Source: Planctomyces sp. (GTDB lineage Bacteria; Planctomycetota; Planctomycetia; Planctomycetales; Planctomycetaceae). From it: a stretch of 41,083 bases of DNA. The stretch's first letter is position 1. Every line of letters starts with the position of its first letter. Positions 23,131 to 33,525 of the stretch are shown piece by piece. The position numbers and the translations under genes are program-made. The notes beneath the pieces were generated by a model. It saw only the letters and a program-made list of their open reading frames with translations. It was not told where the DNA came from and did no database searches. The stretch lies in assembly GCA_016795105.1 (NCBI GenBank), contig JAEUIH010000065.1, positions 1 through 41,083 on the forward strand, given 5' to 3'.

Positions 23131-24263
23131 TGTACCTCTTCGAATGGCACATTCATGGAAATCGATAACTCCCTGGCCGCAGATGTCAATTTTGTTCGAA
23201 CGTGGCGAAGGGCTCCGGCCGGACATTCTGATTCAACAATAGTGAACGCCTTTTCGTTTACAACCATGTTAACCCGCACCGCAATCGATGGCTCATGCCC
23301 AGGACTGCTGGCACGTTTTGGCTGAGGTGCGATCACGGTCAACTTCTGCACTTGAGAGAACGATGCGTCGAAGATGCCGCCACCAACAACCAGTTGGATA
23401 CGCTCCGTCGACCATTCAATACGGGTTTCTCTCGGACGATTGTCCAGCCATAACCAGACTCCTGTGATCACAGCCATAGCGGCCGACGCAACCAGGTAGA
23501 ACTGTCCGATGAATATTGGGCCGCGTCCGGCGAAGAAGAACAGCGCCGGAGCCAGCCCGAACAGCAGCCCAAGAACCAGACCGGCGACGATCGCTCCCCC
23601 GATCACTTTCACAAAACTGATGGAGTCTCTCTGCAAATGAACAAGCTGTCCGGGCTCCCAGGTCAGAACTCTCTCCCGCACCTCCAGTCCATTGAGAATT
23701 CTCTGTGACCGAGTCTCCGGATGAAGGCTTGTGTCTACAGGCGTGGAGGACCAGATAGCTCTGAGTACAAGCGGAGGAAATGTTCCGAATAAAATCGTCA
23801 GGATCAGCAGGAATCCGGCACCACCCCAACGACCTGGTTCGAGCACGCACTGTTCCGGACTTGCAGGGTTGAATGAAACCGTCACGTCACTCCCAACAGG
23901 AAAACGCTTCGCGGTGGATTCGGCCCAGCCCTTGCTTCCGAACTGGTCGGAGATCACCGCTATTCGAGTCCCGTGGAAGACTTCTTCATTCACCTGAAAT
24001 TCATATTCAATTGCTGCAGAATACGATCGAGTTTCTTCACGCCTTCGGTCTCGATCGCGTGACCGATCACGATGGACAGACACATCGACACCGGAACGAA
24101 CAATTTTGCCGCGTGCAGTGGGCCATTGTTTTGAAGCATGCGCCTCCGCGATCGCTCGATATGTAATCACACCCGCCACACATCCTCCCGCAAAGAATGC
24201 GAGACAAACGAGGGTTAGAATGGCTTTCAGAGTTCGGGAGGCGTGCGGTACAGGCTGACTCAT
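23127..24263 (-). CDS. DUF3592-type membrane protein
   Basis: 378 residues. A membrane helix (AILTLVCLAFFAGGCVAGVI) is followed by the DUF3592 pattern: QWPTARGKIVRSGVDVS, YSAAIEYEFQVNEEVFHGTR, AKRFPVGSDVTVSFNPASPEQ and CVLEPG, then a second helix (GFLLILTILFGTFPPLVLRA). Later come two more helices (VIGGAIVAGLVLGLLFGLAP, FYLVASAAMAVITGVWLWLD) and a soluble C-terminal part. Function unknown; members are often linked to envelope or signalling genes. I use ATG 24263 (MSQPVPHASRTLK); a longer frame to 24371 lacks hydrophobic or conserved content. The stop codon is provided by a REP element. Confidence 0.8.
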   Translation of the reverse strand: MSQPVPHASRTLKAILTLVCLAFFAGGCVAGVITYRAIAEAHASKQWPTARGKIVRSGVDVSVHRDRSRDRDRRREETRSYSAAIEYEFQVNEEVFHGTRIAVISDQFGSKGWAESTAKRFPVGSDVTVSFNPASPEQCVLEPGRWGGAGFLLILTILFGTFPPLVLRAIWSSTPVDTSLHPETRSQRILNGLEVRERVLTWEPGQLVHLQRDSISFVKVIGGAIVAGLVLGLLFGLAPALFFFAGRGPIFIGQFYLVASAAMAVITGVWLWLDNRPRETRIEWSTERIQLVVGGGIFDASFSQVQKLTVIAPQPKRASSPGHEPSIAVRVNMVVNEKAFTIVESECPAGALRHVRTKLTSAARELSISMNVPFEEVQ

Positions 24264-24391
24264 TCGGAAACTTCTTTTGTCAGGAAAATGTTCGTTGGAC
24301 GGGGTTTTAGCAAAATCGAGGCTTGAGTCAGCAGCGTCATCAACTTTTGTTGCTGCGAATTGGCGGTACACTCAATCTTTCTGAGATTTCG

Positions 24392-24435
24392 TGTTGCGCA
24401 CCGCCGCGATTCGGTTTTCCGGCAGTAACACGTTT
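24392..24435 (+). promoter_or_regulatory. Conserved upstream motif of kinase gene (copy 1)
   Basis: TGTTGCG (24392-24398), 21 bases, then CGGCAGTAACACGTTT (24420-24435), ending 20 bases before the ATG. The same two blocks with the same spacings occur before the next kinase gene. Could be a shared promoter or 5'-leader element. Confidence 0.6.
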
Positions 24436-24455
24436 CTCACAACGAGATCTTGCCC

Positions 24456-27400
24456 ATGTCGAACCCCGAAAATTCCAACCGAATCTTGTGTCCGGAATGC
24501 GGTCTCCCTCTGCCCGAAAGATCTCCAGCTGGACTATGCCCAACCTGCCTGCTTCGTGTCGCCATGGGAGAACCGGCTTCAGAGATATCTGAGCAGGCTC
24601 TACAGGGGCATGATACGACCATTGTCTCAATGGTTGACCGGGATGGGGGCTATCCGAAGCCCGGAACGACGATTCGATATTTTGGCGATTATGAACTTCA
24701 TGAGGAGATCGCTCGTGGAGGGATGGGGGTTGTCTACCGAGCTCGACAAGTCAGGCTCAATCGCCACGTCGCTCTGAAGATGATCCGCGCCGGAAAATTT
24801 TCCAGCGAGACAGAGATTCAGCGGCTGAGGGTCGAAGCGGAGGCGGCAGCTCAGCTGGACCATCCTGCAATCGTACCTGTCTTCGAAGTTGGTGAATTTG
24901 AAGGATTGCATTACTTCACAATGGCATTTGTCAACGGCCAACCACTTTCTGCAAAACTGAATCAGGGGCCTCTTCCCGCACAGGTCGCCGCAAAGTTGAT
25001 GCAGATCGTTGCTCAGGCCGTTGCCTATGCACATGAAAAAGGAGTGATTCACAGAGATATCAAGCCAGGCAATATTCTGATCGACCAGGCAGGGCTTCCC
25101 AGAGTCAGCGACTTTGGGCTTGCGAAGCAGATTGAAAATGACCACGAATTGACAACAACGGGGCAGATTCTCGGAACGCCGTCATATATGCCGCCTGAGC
25201 AGGCCGAAGGGATTCTCGACCAAATCGGACCTGTGTCTGACATTTACTCTCTGGGAGCTGTCCTGTACGCCACACTTACTGGTCGGCCACCGTTTCAGGC
25301 AGCCACGTCGGTGGAAACTCTGCGACAGGTGATCGATCAGCAACCGGTGGCGCCGCGACGACTGAATTCGTCAATTCCTCGCGATCTGGAAACCATTTGC
25401 CTGAAATGCCTCGAGAAGAAAACATTGTTCAGATATGCATCTGCAACTGCACTGGCAGAAGATTTGGGGCGCTTCCTTGAGGGGCGCCCGATTACTGCTC
25501 GCAGGACATCGATTCCTGAACGATGCTGGCGATGGGCGTGTCGCCGACCGGACTTGTCTTTGACACTACTGGCGTTGGGGATTCTGATCTCAGTCGCCAT
25601 CGTGGGAGTAACAATCCAGCAACATCGGTATGCTCAGTTTCAGCTGCAGTCTCAGGTCGAGGGGCAGGTTCGCACAATTGAAACTGCCGATTTTCGTCAA
25701 CTGCCGTCGTTGATTGCTGATCTGAAATCAATGATCGACCCGATGAGTGCGCTTGACGAGCTCCGGAAGAGAGCAGATACAGCTAAGGATGAGAAGAGTC
25801 TGTTGAGGCTCAAACTTGCTACTGCTGTGCTCTCCGGAGAACTTGAATCTGCCACTTTGGAATCCTGGTGGACCCTGTCGCTTCAGGAGCTGGCGGTGGT
25901 TCGGCAAACTACGCAACCGCTCCGTCCTCAGTTTCTGCCTCAGCTTCAGAAGTTACTGACTTCAGAACCGCCAAATCCGGAACTGAGGCAGAAACAGTTG
26001 AGGGCCATGGGATTGATGTTGACTGGCCCCGACTCACGAAACGCCATAACCGATTCCGCATCTCCACCTGTCACTCAACTTCAGTCGATGATACCGAGTC
26101 CGGATTCGCAGCAGATTCTGTGGGACGGCCTGGCAGAGACACTGCTTCAGGTGATTTACGATAACCCAGGGGAATTCGATTCTGCAGTTGAGTTGTTTCA
26201 ACCGGCATCCATTGATCTGTTCAATGCGTTGAAGCGGAGAATCGAGACTCAGAATGTTTCCCAGCAACAGAATCACATAGCGATGACGCTGATGCGCGAT
26301 CTGGTGCGTGATTCACCCTCAATGGTTGCTGACCTCGCATGCATGGTGGATCGAGATTCTCTGTCCGTGATTCGAAATCATGTGGATCGTATGGGGGCAG
26401 ATCTGGTTCCGGCGTTTCAGACTGAACTGTCTCGTCCGGAAATCGAGGCTTCGAAACCGGATGAAGCTCTGCCTTTGAATACACAAAAGAAGTTGGCCGC
26501 CGAGTTGGTTTTGAGGCGAGCAAAGGATGTTCGTCGGCGGGCTATGGCGGCAGCATGGCTGTATCGACTTGGGATGGTCAACGACGTATGGCCTTTGTTG
26601 AAAGAGAAACCGGACGACTCCCTGCGTCATGCGATGATCGATCAAATACGTATGGTGGGTGGCCCTGTTGAGCCACTCATTCAGCAACTCGAAGTGGCAT
26701 CGAATCAGACGACAGTCGTTCCCGAAAGCTATGTCTCCGGAAGAAACTCTGAGGTGTCGATGCTGGTGCTGTTGATCGGGGAACTATCCGAGTCGATGGC
26801 GGACGATGTAAGAAAGAACGCGATCGGACATGTTGGTGCTCTCTTTGAAAATCATCCTGCTCCCGGAGTTCACTCGGCATGTGAATGGACGCTCAACCAG
26901 CTGGCAGCTCGGCCAAGGATTCAGGAGATTCAAAATCGATTGTCGTCGGCCGCATTGTCAGATCAGCGAGACTGGTATGTGACAAGCACCGGAGCAACGA
27001 TGGCTGTGATCAGGGGCCCGGTTACTTTTCAGATGGGGGCTGACTGGACGGATCCGAATCGTCTGGCAAACGATTCTGTGGATGCTGTTACAGGCATTGT
27101 GACGCAGTCAGATGAAGAACGCTATATGACGCGTGAGATCGGACGCGATTTTGCAATCGGGCTCAAGGAAGTTTCACTGGCTGAGTTTATCCAGTTTGAC
27201 CCTGATTTCCACAGCAGGATCAACCAGTTCATGTCGCCAACATTGGACCATCCGGCGAATAAGGTGAACTGGTATCTCGCGGCTCGATACTGCAACTGGC
27301 TCAGCAGGAAGGAAGGGCTCGATGACTCGGAGCTCTGCTTTATTCCGGACGTGAATGGCCAATATGGAGAAGGTCTGATGCTTGCCGAAAACTACCTGCA

Positions 27401-27845
27401 ACGCCGAGGTTATCGAATGCCGACAGAGGCGGAGTGGGAATACGTATGTCGCGCTGGCACAACCACTCCCCGTTTCTTTGGCCATTGCATCGAGCTGATG
27501 CCTCAATATGTCTGGTACGCGGAGAACTCAAACGAACAAGCGTTGATCATCCCGGGCACGCTCAAGCCAAATGATCTTGGACTGTTTGACATCTTTGGAA
27601 ATGTCCTCGAATGGTGTATCGATCCGTACAAGGGACGTCCGGCCGCCAGTAACGATGTAGTACCCGACTCAGAACGAGAGCTGACTGCCGACGCTGAAGG
27701 GTGGCGCGTTCTTCGAGGCGGCAATTTGTACGCGGAAGAATCGTCTGTTCGAGCGACAGATTTGTGGACATTCCGTCCCATAACATCTGATGGTCACTAC
27801 GGCCTGAGACTTGCCCGCACTCTCAAAACATATGACGGCAGGTAG
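24456..27845 (+). CDS. Ser/Thr kinase with zinc ribbon and FGE-sulfatase-like domain
   Basis: 1129 residues. N-terminal Cys pairs (CPECGLPLPERSPAGLCPTC, Cys12/15/28/31) form a zinc-ribbon-like head. The Pkn-type kinase domain has ARGGMGVVYRARQ, VALKMIR, HRDIKPGN (199), SDFGLAK and TPSYMPPEQA; all catalytic residues are present. A membrane helix (LSLTLLALGILISVAIVGVT) stands near 366-387. A long helical region follows, then from about residue 850 a formylglycine-generating-enzyme/C-type-lectin-like domain: FQMGADWTD, HPANKVNWYLAARYCNWLSR, GYRMPTEAEWEYVCRAGTTT, GLFDIFGNVLEWCIDPYKGR, RVLRGGNLYAEESS and GHYGLRLAR. In kinase fusions this domain is usually thought to be sensory rather than sulfatase-activating. 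ATG 24456 chosen; an upstream TTG adds two residues. Confidence 0.92.
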   Translation: MSNPENSNRILCPECGLPLPERSPAGLCPTCLLRVAMGEPASEISEQALQGHDTTIVSMVDRDGGYPKPGTTIRYFGDYELHEEIARGGMGVVYRARQVRLNRHVALKMIRAGKFSSETEIQRLRVEAEAAAQLDHPAIVPVFEVGEFEGLHYFTMAFVNGQPLSAKLNQGPLPAQVAAKLMQIVAQAVAYAHEKGVIHRDIKPGNILIDQAGLPRVSDFGLAKQIENDHELTTTGQILGTPSYMPPEQAEGILDQIGPVSDIYSLGAVLYATLTGRPPFQAATSVETLRQVIDQQPVAPRRLNSSIPRDLETICLKCLEKKTLFRYASATALAEDLGRFLEGRPITARRTSIPERCWRWACRRPDLSLTLLALGILISVAIVGVTIQQHRYAQFQLQSQVEGQVRTIETADFRQLPSLIADLKSMIDPMSALDELRKRADTAKDEKSLLRLKLATAVLSGELESATLESWWTLSLQELAVVRQTTQPLRPQFLPQLQKLLTSEPPNPELRQKQLRAMGLMLTGPDSRNAITDSASPPVTQLQSMIPSPDSQQILWDGLAETLLQVIYDNPGEFDSAVELFQPASIDLFNALKRRIETQNVSQQQNHIAMTLMRDLVRDSPSMVADLACMVDRDSLSVIRNHVDRMGADLVPAFQTELSRPEIEASKPDEALPLNTQKKLAAELVLRRAKDVRRRAMAAAWLYRLGMVNDVWPLLKEKPDDSLRHAMIDQIRMVGGPVEPLIQQLEVASNQTTVVPESYVSGRNSEVSMLVLLIGELSESMADDVRKNAIGHVGALFENHPAPGVHSACEWTLNQLAARPRIQEIQNRLSSAALSDQRDWYVTSTGATMAVIRGPVTFQMGADWTDPNRLANDSVDAVTGIVTQSDEERYMTREIGRDFAIGLKEVSLAEFIQFDPDFHSRINQFMSPTLDHPANKVNWYLAARYCNWLSRKEGLDDSELCFIPDVNGQYGEGLMLAENYLQRRGYRMPTEAEWEYVCRAGTTTPRFFGHCIELMPQYVWYAENSNEQALIIPGTLKPNDLGLFDIFGNVLEWCIDPYKGRPAASNDVVPDSERELTADAEGWRVLRGGNLYAEESSVRATDLWTFRPITSDGHYGLRLARTLKTYDGR

Positions 27846-28168
27846 CGAACGACAGCATTCCTGCCGATTGAAATGTCAAATTGTGAACTGAAATCCCATG
27901 CGGATGAGGGTTCTTCACGGAATATATCGAAGTATCACTGAATCTGGGATGAGTGTTCAGGCCCTGAGGCCGACACACCAATATTCCGCTGATTCGAGAT
28001 GTAGAACCCAGCAAAGTCGCGATGTGCGAGTACTCCGGGTTTTTGGGCTGTCGCCTGGCTCTGTCACCCGTGATTGGTTCTGTCCCCCGAGACTTACACC
28101 ACTGGCTTTCGCGATACGCTCGCTTTTTTGAGCGAATCTCTGTTGCGTTTTGCTGACTTTCGTTTTTA

Positions 28169-28184
28169 CGGCAGTAACACGTTT
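28169..28184 (+). promoter_or_regulatory. Conserved upstream motif of kinase gene (copy 2)
   Basis: Identical 16-bp block CGGCAGTAACACGTTT, ending 20 bases before the ATG, with TGTTGCG at 28141-28147 at the same distance as in copy 1. Otherwise the 359-bp gap 27846-28204 shows no gene or clear repeat. Confidence 0.6.
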
Positions 28185-28204
28185 TTCAGTCAGAGAGCCT
28201 ACCT

Positions 28205-31200
28205 ATGCCCAGTTCTCCAGAATCCAGCAGGAAATTGTGCCCGGAATGCGGAGAATCGCTTCCGGACAACGCACCCGCCGGACTGTGCCCCACCTGCCTG
28301 CTGCGGGTTGTGATGGCGGAATCTGACTCGGGGATTTCTGATCCGCCGCGTGGAGGAACCGAAACGACAGTCTCAACGGCGATCGTCGAAAATGGAGAAT
28401 ACCCGAAGGCTGGAACAACGATTCGCTATTTTGGTGACTATGAACTCCACGAAGAGATTGCTCGTGGTGGGATGGGTGTTGTTTATAGGGCACGGCAGGT
28501 CAGGCTGAATCGCCAGGTTGCCCTGAAGATGATCCGTGCTGGAAAGTTCTCCAGCGATACTGAGGTTCAGCGGCTGAGGGTTGAAGCGGAAGCGGCCGCT
28601 CAACTGGATCATCCAGCCATTGTACCGGTCTTCGAAGTGGGCGAATACGAAGGACTACATTACTTCACAATGGCGTTCGTGGAGGGAGAGACTCTTTCGG
28701 CAAAGCTCAACACCGGCCCTTTGTCTCCACATGTCGCGGCAAAGCTGATGCAAACGGTTGCCGAAGCGGTATCGTATGCGCACGAAAGAGGTGTGATCCA
28801 TCGAGACATCAAGCCGGGCAATATCCTGATCGACAAATCCGGACAGCCCAGAGTCAGCGACTTTGGACTTGCAAAACAGGTGAGCAGTGATAGTGACCTG
28901 ACCACCACAGGACAGATTCTGGGGACGCCTGCTTATATGCCGCCTGAGCAGGCGCTGGGAAAACTCCAGGATGTCGGCAAACCATCCGACGTTTACTCAC
29001 TGGGAGCCGTCCTGTACGCCACGCTGACAGGCCGACCGCCATTTCAGGCTGCTACTGCAATTGAGACACTCCGCCTGGTGGTTGAGCAACAGCCATTGGC
29101 ACCGAGGCTGCTCAACCCGTCCATTCCGCGCGATCTGGAGACGATTTGTCTGAAATGTCTGGAGAAGACCATTTCACGTCGATATTCATCAGCCCAGGAA
29201 GCCGGTGAAGAACTGGGACGTTTTCTGCGGGGCGATCCGATTCTTGCTTTGCCGGCTAGTCCGCTGCGAAAGTTGGTTCAGTCGTATCGTCGGCACCGCA
29301 CCACGGCTGTCATTTCTGCATCGATCCTGCTCATGTTTGCCGGGATTGCAGCAGCATCAGTGTTCGCCTGGATTCGGGAACTCAATTTTCGAGAGACGCT
29401 TGAGAAGCAGCAGGTCGAGACGAGGGAAGCGCTCAATCGATCGCAGGATTCACTGTCGGATATTCACACGGTGGGCGGAGTCAACGCATCGCGAAGCGGT
29501 GAGCATGCTGATGCGGCGATGTGGTTCGCCACTGCATCAACCATTCTGGCTCCGGACAACGAAAAGACACAGCGGAATCTTCAGCGTTCGTGGCTGGAGA
29601 GCCTGGAATCTCCTGTGCCCATGATGGCTATCGTTCATCCAGAGCCGTGGGTCACCGACCTCCGCTTCAGCCCCTCAGGACGGTACCTTCTGACAGGCAG
29701 CCCTCCGGCGGCAGAGTTTACAGGCGAATGTCGTATATGGGATTCAGCATCCGGAACAGAAATCCGAATTCCGCAGCTCACCGGGAACCTGACCGCCGCT
29801 GACTGGAGTCCTGACGGTGAAATGTTTGCGGCGGGCTCAAGCACTGGTGTGCTGATCGTTCAGGATGACCCTGAGGGGCCTGTTGGCCGGATGATTCGAT
29901 TGAACGAACGGATAGATCTTGTTCGATTCGATCCTGCCGGGAAATTTGTTGCAGCCGTCTTCGGAGCACGGCGAAGAACGGAGGTGGACGACACAAACGC
30001 AGTCTACGGAGTTCGCCTGCAGGTTTTTCATGCAAAGGACCTGACACCGGCAACACCGGTACTTCGACAACCACAGTCGATCACGACAATCGGATTTGAC
30101 ATTGAGGGAAAACGAATTGCCGCAGCGAACAGCAGTGGGACGTTTCAGGTTCACTCTGTTCCGTCAGATACTGATCAGCCTTTGAGCCCATCGCTTCCCT
30201 GTTGGACGTATGGAGTCTCTGTGCAGATCGGTCAGTCACCGCCGGTTCCGCTGTTCATAAACCACGGACGCGAAATAGTGGTGGGAGGCGAGGCATGGGA
30301 CACAGAAACCTGGAAGAAGTCTGCCCGCAGCTTTGGCTATCGCGATCCGAATGCTGTGACGCTCTCGCCTGACGGGACCCGCGTTTTGGTGTCTCACTTT
30401 AACGGGCTGGGGGTGTATTCTGTTGCCTCAGGGCGTTCGCATATTGTTCGTTCTATTCGTGATGGCTGTCATGCGCTGGATGCTGATCTCAGTCCCAACG
30501 GCAAATATGTACTCCGGGGTGGTTCGGATAGTCAGGTGGAACTGCTTTCGTATCCGGATCTCATCCCTGTTTGTGGTGCGATGGCTCATGCAGGGACAGT
30601 TCCGGCGGTCGCATGGTCTTCTGACAGCAAACGATTCGCAACTTCGCAGCGCGGAGGATTGGTTCGAATATGGTCGATGCCGTCATCAGCAGCGGAAACA
30701 GTAACCTTACCAGGCATCGGACTTGTCGCCATGAGCAACGATGGAAAATTCATCGCCAGCCGAGGCACTTCACATCGGGATCATGGGCCGACATTTACAC
30801 GAGTCTATTCAACGGTCGATGGAGAAGCAGCTGGACCACTGTTGCATGTCAATGGCAAGATTCGCAACGCAGTATTCTCTCCGGATGGAAACAGACTTGC
30901 CGTCGCGACGACCAGTCCATGGACTGTTGCGATCAGGAACTGGCGTGATGCAGTTGAATCTACCATGCCTCAAAGGATGTTGTCTGAACCTCGTGGAATC
31001 GACTTCTCACCAGATGGTAATTCGGTTGCTGTACTATGTGCAGGCGGAGAACTGGTACTTCTGGATGCTTCAAACGCGAAGATCAGATTATCGTGGTCCA
31101 ACGAAGTCGAACATTTTTCGGCGCTGGAGTATGTTGATAACGGAGCACTCGCGTTTTCTCCGGATGGACAGAGATTGTTGACGTATCAAACCGATTCGTC

Positions 31201-33439
31201 TGTTCGTGTCTGGGAAGTCTCAACCGGAAAGCTCCTCTACCGCACGGACGGACACACCGGTCGAATCACATGCCTGACGTTTTCTGCGGATGGTCGTCAC
31301 TTTGCAACCGGCAGTCGCGACAACACAGCACGCGTCTGGGAACTCTCAACAGGGCTGGAAGTTTCAAAGCCGCTGGTTCATCCGGATGCAGTCCTGTGCG
31401 TCTGTTTCCATCCGCAGGGACAGTTTCTTGCTACAGGATCCTTTGATGGTGAGGCACATATCTGGGACTGGCGTTCCGGTACGGAAACCGGATCAGCAAT
31501 GTCACACTCGCATTCAGTTTACGGTGTTCAGTTTTTTCGCGATGGAGAGCTCCTGACGACAGTTTCTGAAGATGGTGTTTTTCAGATGTGGGATGCGTTC
31601 TTCCTCCCGATTATGAAGCCTGTTCGAACATCCGGCCGTGCCATGGATCTGAAAATCTCGCAGGACCAAAGACGAGCTGTCGTCGGTGGCATTGATTCAC
31701 CTCTGACGCTGATCTCCCTGGATCGATGTTGTGATGGCACGGCAATGTCACCACAGGATTGTCAACTGAAATCCGAACTGATTTCAGGTAAGCGGATTGG
31801 AAACAGAGTCAGTGTATCGGTGCTTTCCGCAAATGACTGGCTCAGCCGCTGGAAATTGTTTGAATCACGTCAGCCGGATTCATTTGAAGAAACGGCAATG
31901 ATTCAGGGGCAAAAACAGTTTGTTAAGCACACATTGTCGAAGTTTGGACTAACGAACCTGGAATCTCGGATTGTTACCGCGCATAGTGGTCCAGTCTCCA
32001 ATGTGGCGGCTTCGCCGGATGGCCGATACGTGGTTTCGATTGGGCCACGGTCTGCTAAGCCAGAACCGCACGGGAATAAACCACCGGAATCCGCTGCTGG
32101 CGAACCACTCAGGAATGACCTTAGCCTGCGACTGACAGATCTGGAATCCGGCCAGGAATTCAATCGTTTTTCGGGACCTGCTCAGCCAATCTCCAGTTTC
32201 TCAATTTCCACTGACGGTCGCAGAGTCGCCGGCGTTTCAGATGACGGGATTGTGTATGTGTGGAACTTTGAAGACGGCCAGCTGGTCAGGCAGTTTAAGG
32301 TTGCTGATCGTCCAACCGTCGTCCGCATCACATCCGATGGAGAACACGTGCTGATTGGTGGAGCAGCTGGAGTGATCCAATACTGGAATGTCGGCGAAGC
32401 GAATCGTATTTCAGAATTGAATACTGCAGTTCCAGGTTCAGCCAGTGTCCTGGAGCTCTCTCCGGATGGTTCAGAGGTTGCCGTTGCCCATCAGAAGCGG
32501 ATTCGACGATTCCGGCTACCTGACCTTTCGGAACTGGAACCGTATGCGGAGAACTCGGCAAATATCACTGTTCTGAAATGGTCACCACAAGGGCAGAGAC
32601 TCGCCACTTCCGCAGACGACCATTCGTGGATGCTGTGGGATTCGGAAGTCCGGTCTCCGCTTCACAGATTTCCGAGCCATGCGGATAATCAGTATCGATC
32701 GATCGCGTGGGCCAGTGACGGCAGCAGATTGGCAGTCGGAGGAACGGATGGTCTGATCCATGTTTACAGTCTGACAAACCTTGAATTTCCGGAATTGTTG
32801 AGGCAGCACGAGGGATCGGTAAACGATCTGGCTTACCTTCCGGATCGAAAAGGAGTCGTCTCAGGAGGCTTTGATCAAAGTGTGCGGATCTGGCCCGTTG
32901 CTGAGGATGAAGCCACACAACAGAGTCCACTCACGCTCATTTCGAAGCGGCATCAGCTGATACCCCTTGAATCAGAAATCACGAAAGTGTTTCCGGCCGC
33001 TCGACTCGATGTGATCGGTGTGGCTGATGGCGTCAGGCTGGAGCGTCAGCCACTGGAGTCGTTCGGAGGGCACTTTCCGATTCCAATGCATGTGCTCGTC
33101 TTTGGTGGTCAGGTTGGCGACTTTGTTGATCTCGCGATCCCGGTTCCCGCTTCCGGAAAAGTGCGACTCACTCTGCAGCTGACTCAGTCCTACGATTTCG
33201 GAATCCTTGGATTCAAAGTCAACGACAAACCGATTGAGCGACTATTCGATTCCTATAGCTTCTTTGTTGCACCGTCACCTCTGCTGGATCTCGGAGAATT
33301 CGAAGTCGATGGTACTCCTTTACGGCTTCATACGGAGGTCACCGGAAGCAACCGGAGGAGCAAGTCACCGAACTACTACTTTGGAATTGCAGCGGTCGTC
33401 GTTGAGGCGGCAAATGTGCCCGCGGCCGACAATAACTAG
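28205..33439 (+). CDS. Ser/Thr kinase with zinc ribbon, WD40 repeats and C-terminal beta-sandwich
   Basis: 1744 residues, a close paralogue of the preceding kinase over its first ~340 residues: CPECGESLPDNAPAGLCPTC ribbon, ARGGMGVVYRARQ, VALKMIR, HRDIKPGN (199), SDFGLAK. A membrane helix (AVISASILLMFAGIAAASVF) lies near 366-389. The outer part holds many WD40 units from about residue 480 to 1580 (for example SPDGQRLLTYQTDSSVRVWE, SADGRHFATGSRDNTARVWE, LPDRKGVVSGGFDQSVRIWP), enough for two propellers. The last ~165 residues (SGKVRLTLQLTQSYDFGILG, NDKPIERLFDSYSFF, LHTEVTGSNRRSKSPNYYFG) look like a carbohydrate-binding-type beta-sandwich common in planctomycete proteins. The start has GAG a few bases upstream. 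Confidence 0.93.
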   Translation: MPSSPESSRKLCPECGESLPDNAPAGLCPTCLLRVVMAESDSGISDPPRGGTETTVSTAIVENGEYPKAGTTIRYFGDYELHEEIARGGMGVVYRARQVRLNRQVALKMIRAGKFSSDTEVQRLRVEAEAAAQLDHPAIVPVFEVGEYEGLHYFTMAFVEGETLSAKLNTGPLSPHVAAKLMQTVAEAVSYAHERGVIHRDIKPGNILIDKSGQPRVSDFGLAKQVSSDSDLTTTGQILGTPAYMPPEQALGKLQDVGKPSDVYSLGAVLYATLTGRPPFQAATAIETLRLVVEQQPLAPRLLNPSIPRDLETICLKCLEKTISRRYSSAQEAGEELGRFLRGDPILALPASPLRKLVQSYRRHRTTAVISASILLMFAGIAAASVFAWIRELNFRETLEKQQVETREALNRSQDSLSDIHTVGGVNASRSGEHADAAMWFATASTILAPDNEKTQRNLQRSWLESLESPVPMMAIVHPEPWVTDLRFSPSGRYLLTGSPPAAEFTGECRIWDSASGTEIRIPQLTGNLTAADWSPDGEMFAAGSSTGVLIVQDDPEGPVGRMIRLNERIDLVRFDPAGKFVAAVFGARRRTEVDDTNAVYGVRLQVFHAKDLTPATPVLRQPQSITTIGFDIEGKRIAAANSSGTFQVHSVPSDTDQPLSPSLPCWTYGVSVQIGQSPPVPLFINHGREIVVGGEAWDTETWKKSARSFGYRDPNAVTLSPDGTRVLVSHFNGLGVYSVASGRSHIVRSIRDGCHALDADLSPNGKYVLRGGSDSQVELLSYPDLIPVCGAMAHAGTVPAVAWSSDSKRFATSQRGGLVRIWSMPSSAAETVTLPGIGLVAMSNDGKFIASRGTSHRDHGPTFTRVYSTVDGEAAGPLLHVNGKIRNAVFSPDGNRLAVATTSPWTVAIRNWRDAVESTMPQRMLSEPRGIDFSPDGNSVAVLCAGGELVLLDASNAKIRLSWSNEVEHFSALEYVDNGALAFSPDGQRLLTYQTDSSVRVWEVSTGKLLYRTDGHTGRITCLTFSADGRHFATGSRDNTARVWELSTGLEVSKPLVHPDAVLCVCFHPQGQFLATGSFDGEAHIWDWRSGTETGSAMSHSHSVYGVQFFRDGELLTTVSEDGVFQMWDAFFLPIMKPVRTSGRAMDLKISQDQRRAVVGGIDSPLTLISLDRCCDGTAMSPQDCQLKSELISGKRIGNRVSVSVLSANDWLSRWKLFESRQPDSFEETAMIQGQKQFVKHTLSKFGLTNLESRIVTAHSGPVSNVAASPDGRYVVSIGPRSAKPEPHGNKPPESAAGEPLRNDLSLRLTDLESGQEFNRFSGPAQPISSFSISTDGRRVAGVSDDGIVYVWNFEDGQLVRQFKVADRPTVVRITSDGEHVLIGGAAGVIQYWNVGEANRISELNTAVPGSASVLELSPDGSEVAVAHQKRIRRFRLPDLSELEPYAENSANITVLKWSPQGQRLATSADDHSWMLWDSEVRSPLHRFPSHADNQYRSIAWASDGSRLAVGGTDGLIHVYSLTNLEFPELLRQHEGSVNDLAYLPDRKGVVSGGFDQSVRIWPVAEDEATQQSPLTLISKRHQLIPLESEITKVFPAARLDVIGVADGVRLERQPLESFGGHFPIPMHVLVFGGQVGDFVDLAIPVPASGKVRLTLQLTQSYDFGILGFKVNDKPIERLFDSYSFFVAPSPLLDLGEFEVDGTPLRLHTEVTGSNRRSKSPNYYFGIAAVVVEAANVPAADNN

Positions 33440-33525
33440 CAGGTTATGAATCGCCGGCAGGTTTTCGAGTTTCTGGCGGATTCCGGCACTGTTCTGTGTT
33501 CGGTAGCTGCCAGACTTGACCCGCA

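Noticed and set aside
27898-28131. 77-residue plus-strand frame between the kinases
   Set aside because: No ribosome site, odd composition and no conserved pattern; it lies in the leader region of the second kinase.
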